From Acidobacteriota bacterium (GTDB lineage Bacteria > Acidobacteriota > Aminicenantia > UBA2199), in the NCBI GenBank assembly GCA_021817755.1, contig JAKAGC010000295.1, positions 1 through 5,811 of the forward strand: a stretch of 5,811 nt of DNA, written 5' to 3'. Made by a program: the position numbers and the translations under genes. Below the pieces are notes generated by a model, which searched no databases, was not told the DNA's origin, and saw only the letters and a program-made list of their open reading frames with translations. Below, piece by piece: positions 5,371 through 5,811 of the stretch (position 1 is its first letter; the number at the start of each line of letters is the position of its first letter).

Positions 5371-5811
5371 TTAACGATCGGAAGCCGATTGAAGTATTTC
5401 AAGATGTTCGAGGTCTTCAGGCAGGTTATCGGGCTTAATGGAAATTAACCATCCTTCCCCATAGGGATCATAAATCATTTTTGAGATATCCTTTTGAAGT
5501 TTATCGTTAACTTCCATGACCTGCCCGGATAAAGGGGTGCGAACGGAATGGGATTGATTCTTGGAATCAATTATCTTGATACAGACTTCACTTTGTTGGA
5601 GAGACTGTTTTTTTCGCGGGAATTCGATAGAAGAAATATCCTTAATAATCCGGACCATGAGATGATGGATACCGATACGGGAGTGTCCATCCGGATTGAT
5701 GGAAGCCCAGGAGTGCTCTTTTATGCAATAAAGACCGGAAGGAATGGAAATCTCAACAAGTTTTTCTTCACGAATTTGCATTCGATTGGCAATTTCCTCA
5801 TATAGAAACCT
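5371..5811 (-). CDS. GcvH-like lipoyl-domain protein, non-canonical, 5' end probably outside window
   Basis: The fold family is shown by GLYCIKEHSW near the N-terminus, RIGI, TPLSGQVMEVND, and DPYGEGWLISIKPDNL near the C-terminus. These align along the whole glycine-cleavage H protein, which carries a lipoyl arm between the P, T and L proteins. The lysine region is abnormal: where H proteins read ESVK, this one reads IDSKNQSHSV. The only lysine there is one residue out of register measured from the PLSG block, so lipoylation is doubtful. An ATG at 5781-5779 would give 136 residues but has no well-spaced Shine-Dalgarno. The frame stays open upstream to the window edge (RFLYEEIANR before that Met), so the real protein may have an extra N-terminal domain. 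I recall longer GcvH-like proteins with a cysteine-rich N-terminus and no lipoyl lysine; whether this is one cannot be seen here. Confidence 0.78.
   Translation of the reverse strand, partial: RFLYEEIANRMQIREEKLVEISIPSGLYCIKEHSWASINPDGHSRIGIHHLMVRIIKDISSIEFPRKKQSLQQSEVCIKIIDSKNQSHSVRTPLSGQVMEVNDKLQKDISKMIYDPYGEGWLISIKPDNLPEDLEHLEILQSASDR

Noticed and set aside
5548..5805. Plus-strand open frame of 85 codons at the right edge
   Set aside because: It is antisense to the GcvH-like gene, whose protein has clear family motifs. The plus-strand product has no recognisable motif, so it is a shadow frame.
4372..5811. Radical SAM plus lipoyl protein as a lipoate or RiPP biosynthesis cassette
   Set aside because: The genes are convergent, not co-directional. 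The radical SAM protein lacks recognisable LipA features such as the N-terminal auxiliary-cluster motif, and no precursor peptide is visible.

Overview
The window is moderately AT-rich bacterial DNA. It encodes a signal-peptide-bearing outer-membrane beta-barrel protein of the PorV/UPF0164 type, so the host is very probably diderm (Gram-negative type). The DNA polymerase III delta' - RicT gene pair is widespread (Firmicutes, spirochaetes, Bacteroidota and several candidate phyla) and does not fix the phylum. A spirochaete-like or Aminicenantes-like lineage is only a guess. Coding density is high, gene spacing is tight, and I see no mobile elements, tRNA or rRNA genes, or CRISPR arrays.

Layout. 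(1) Positions 1-876, minus strand: the first 292 codons of a large polytopic membrane protein of the YfhO/GT-C-like class. It runs off the left edge. (2) Positions 877-1215: a divergent intergenic region with a candidate promoter for each direction, a small imperfect palindrome and a short untranslated leader. (3) Positions 1216-4300, plus strand: a three-gene operon of holB (delta' clamp-loader subunit), ricT (PSP1-domain Fe-S protein) and a PorV-like outer-membrane protein. The first two genes overlap by 8 nt and the second and third are 3 nt apart. (4) Positions 4301-4371: a short intergenic region dominated by a very GC-rich hairpin whose 3' arm runs into the ribosome-binding site of the next gene. 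(5) Positions 4372-5364, plus strand: a radical SAM enzyme of unrecognised function with a second set of conserved-looking cysteines. (6) Positions 5371-5811, minus strand: a GcvH-like lipoyl-domain protein, converging on the radical SAM gene with a 6-nt gap. Its reading frame stays open to the right edge, and it lacks a canonical lipoyl-lysine motif.

How the genes fit together. holB and ricT are housekeeping genes that travel together in many bacteria. The PorV-like gene appears to be translated from the same message. The radical SAM and GcvH-like genes face each other and need not be functionally linked. I found no complete novel system. The best leads are the hairpin over the radical SAM ribosome-binding site, the uncharacterised radical SAM enzyme, and the GcvH-like protein without an ordinary lipoylation site.
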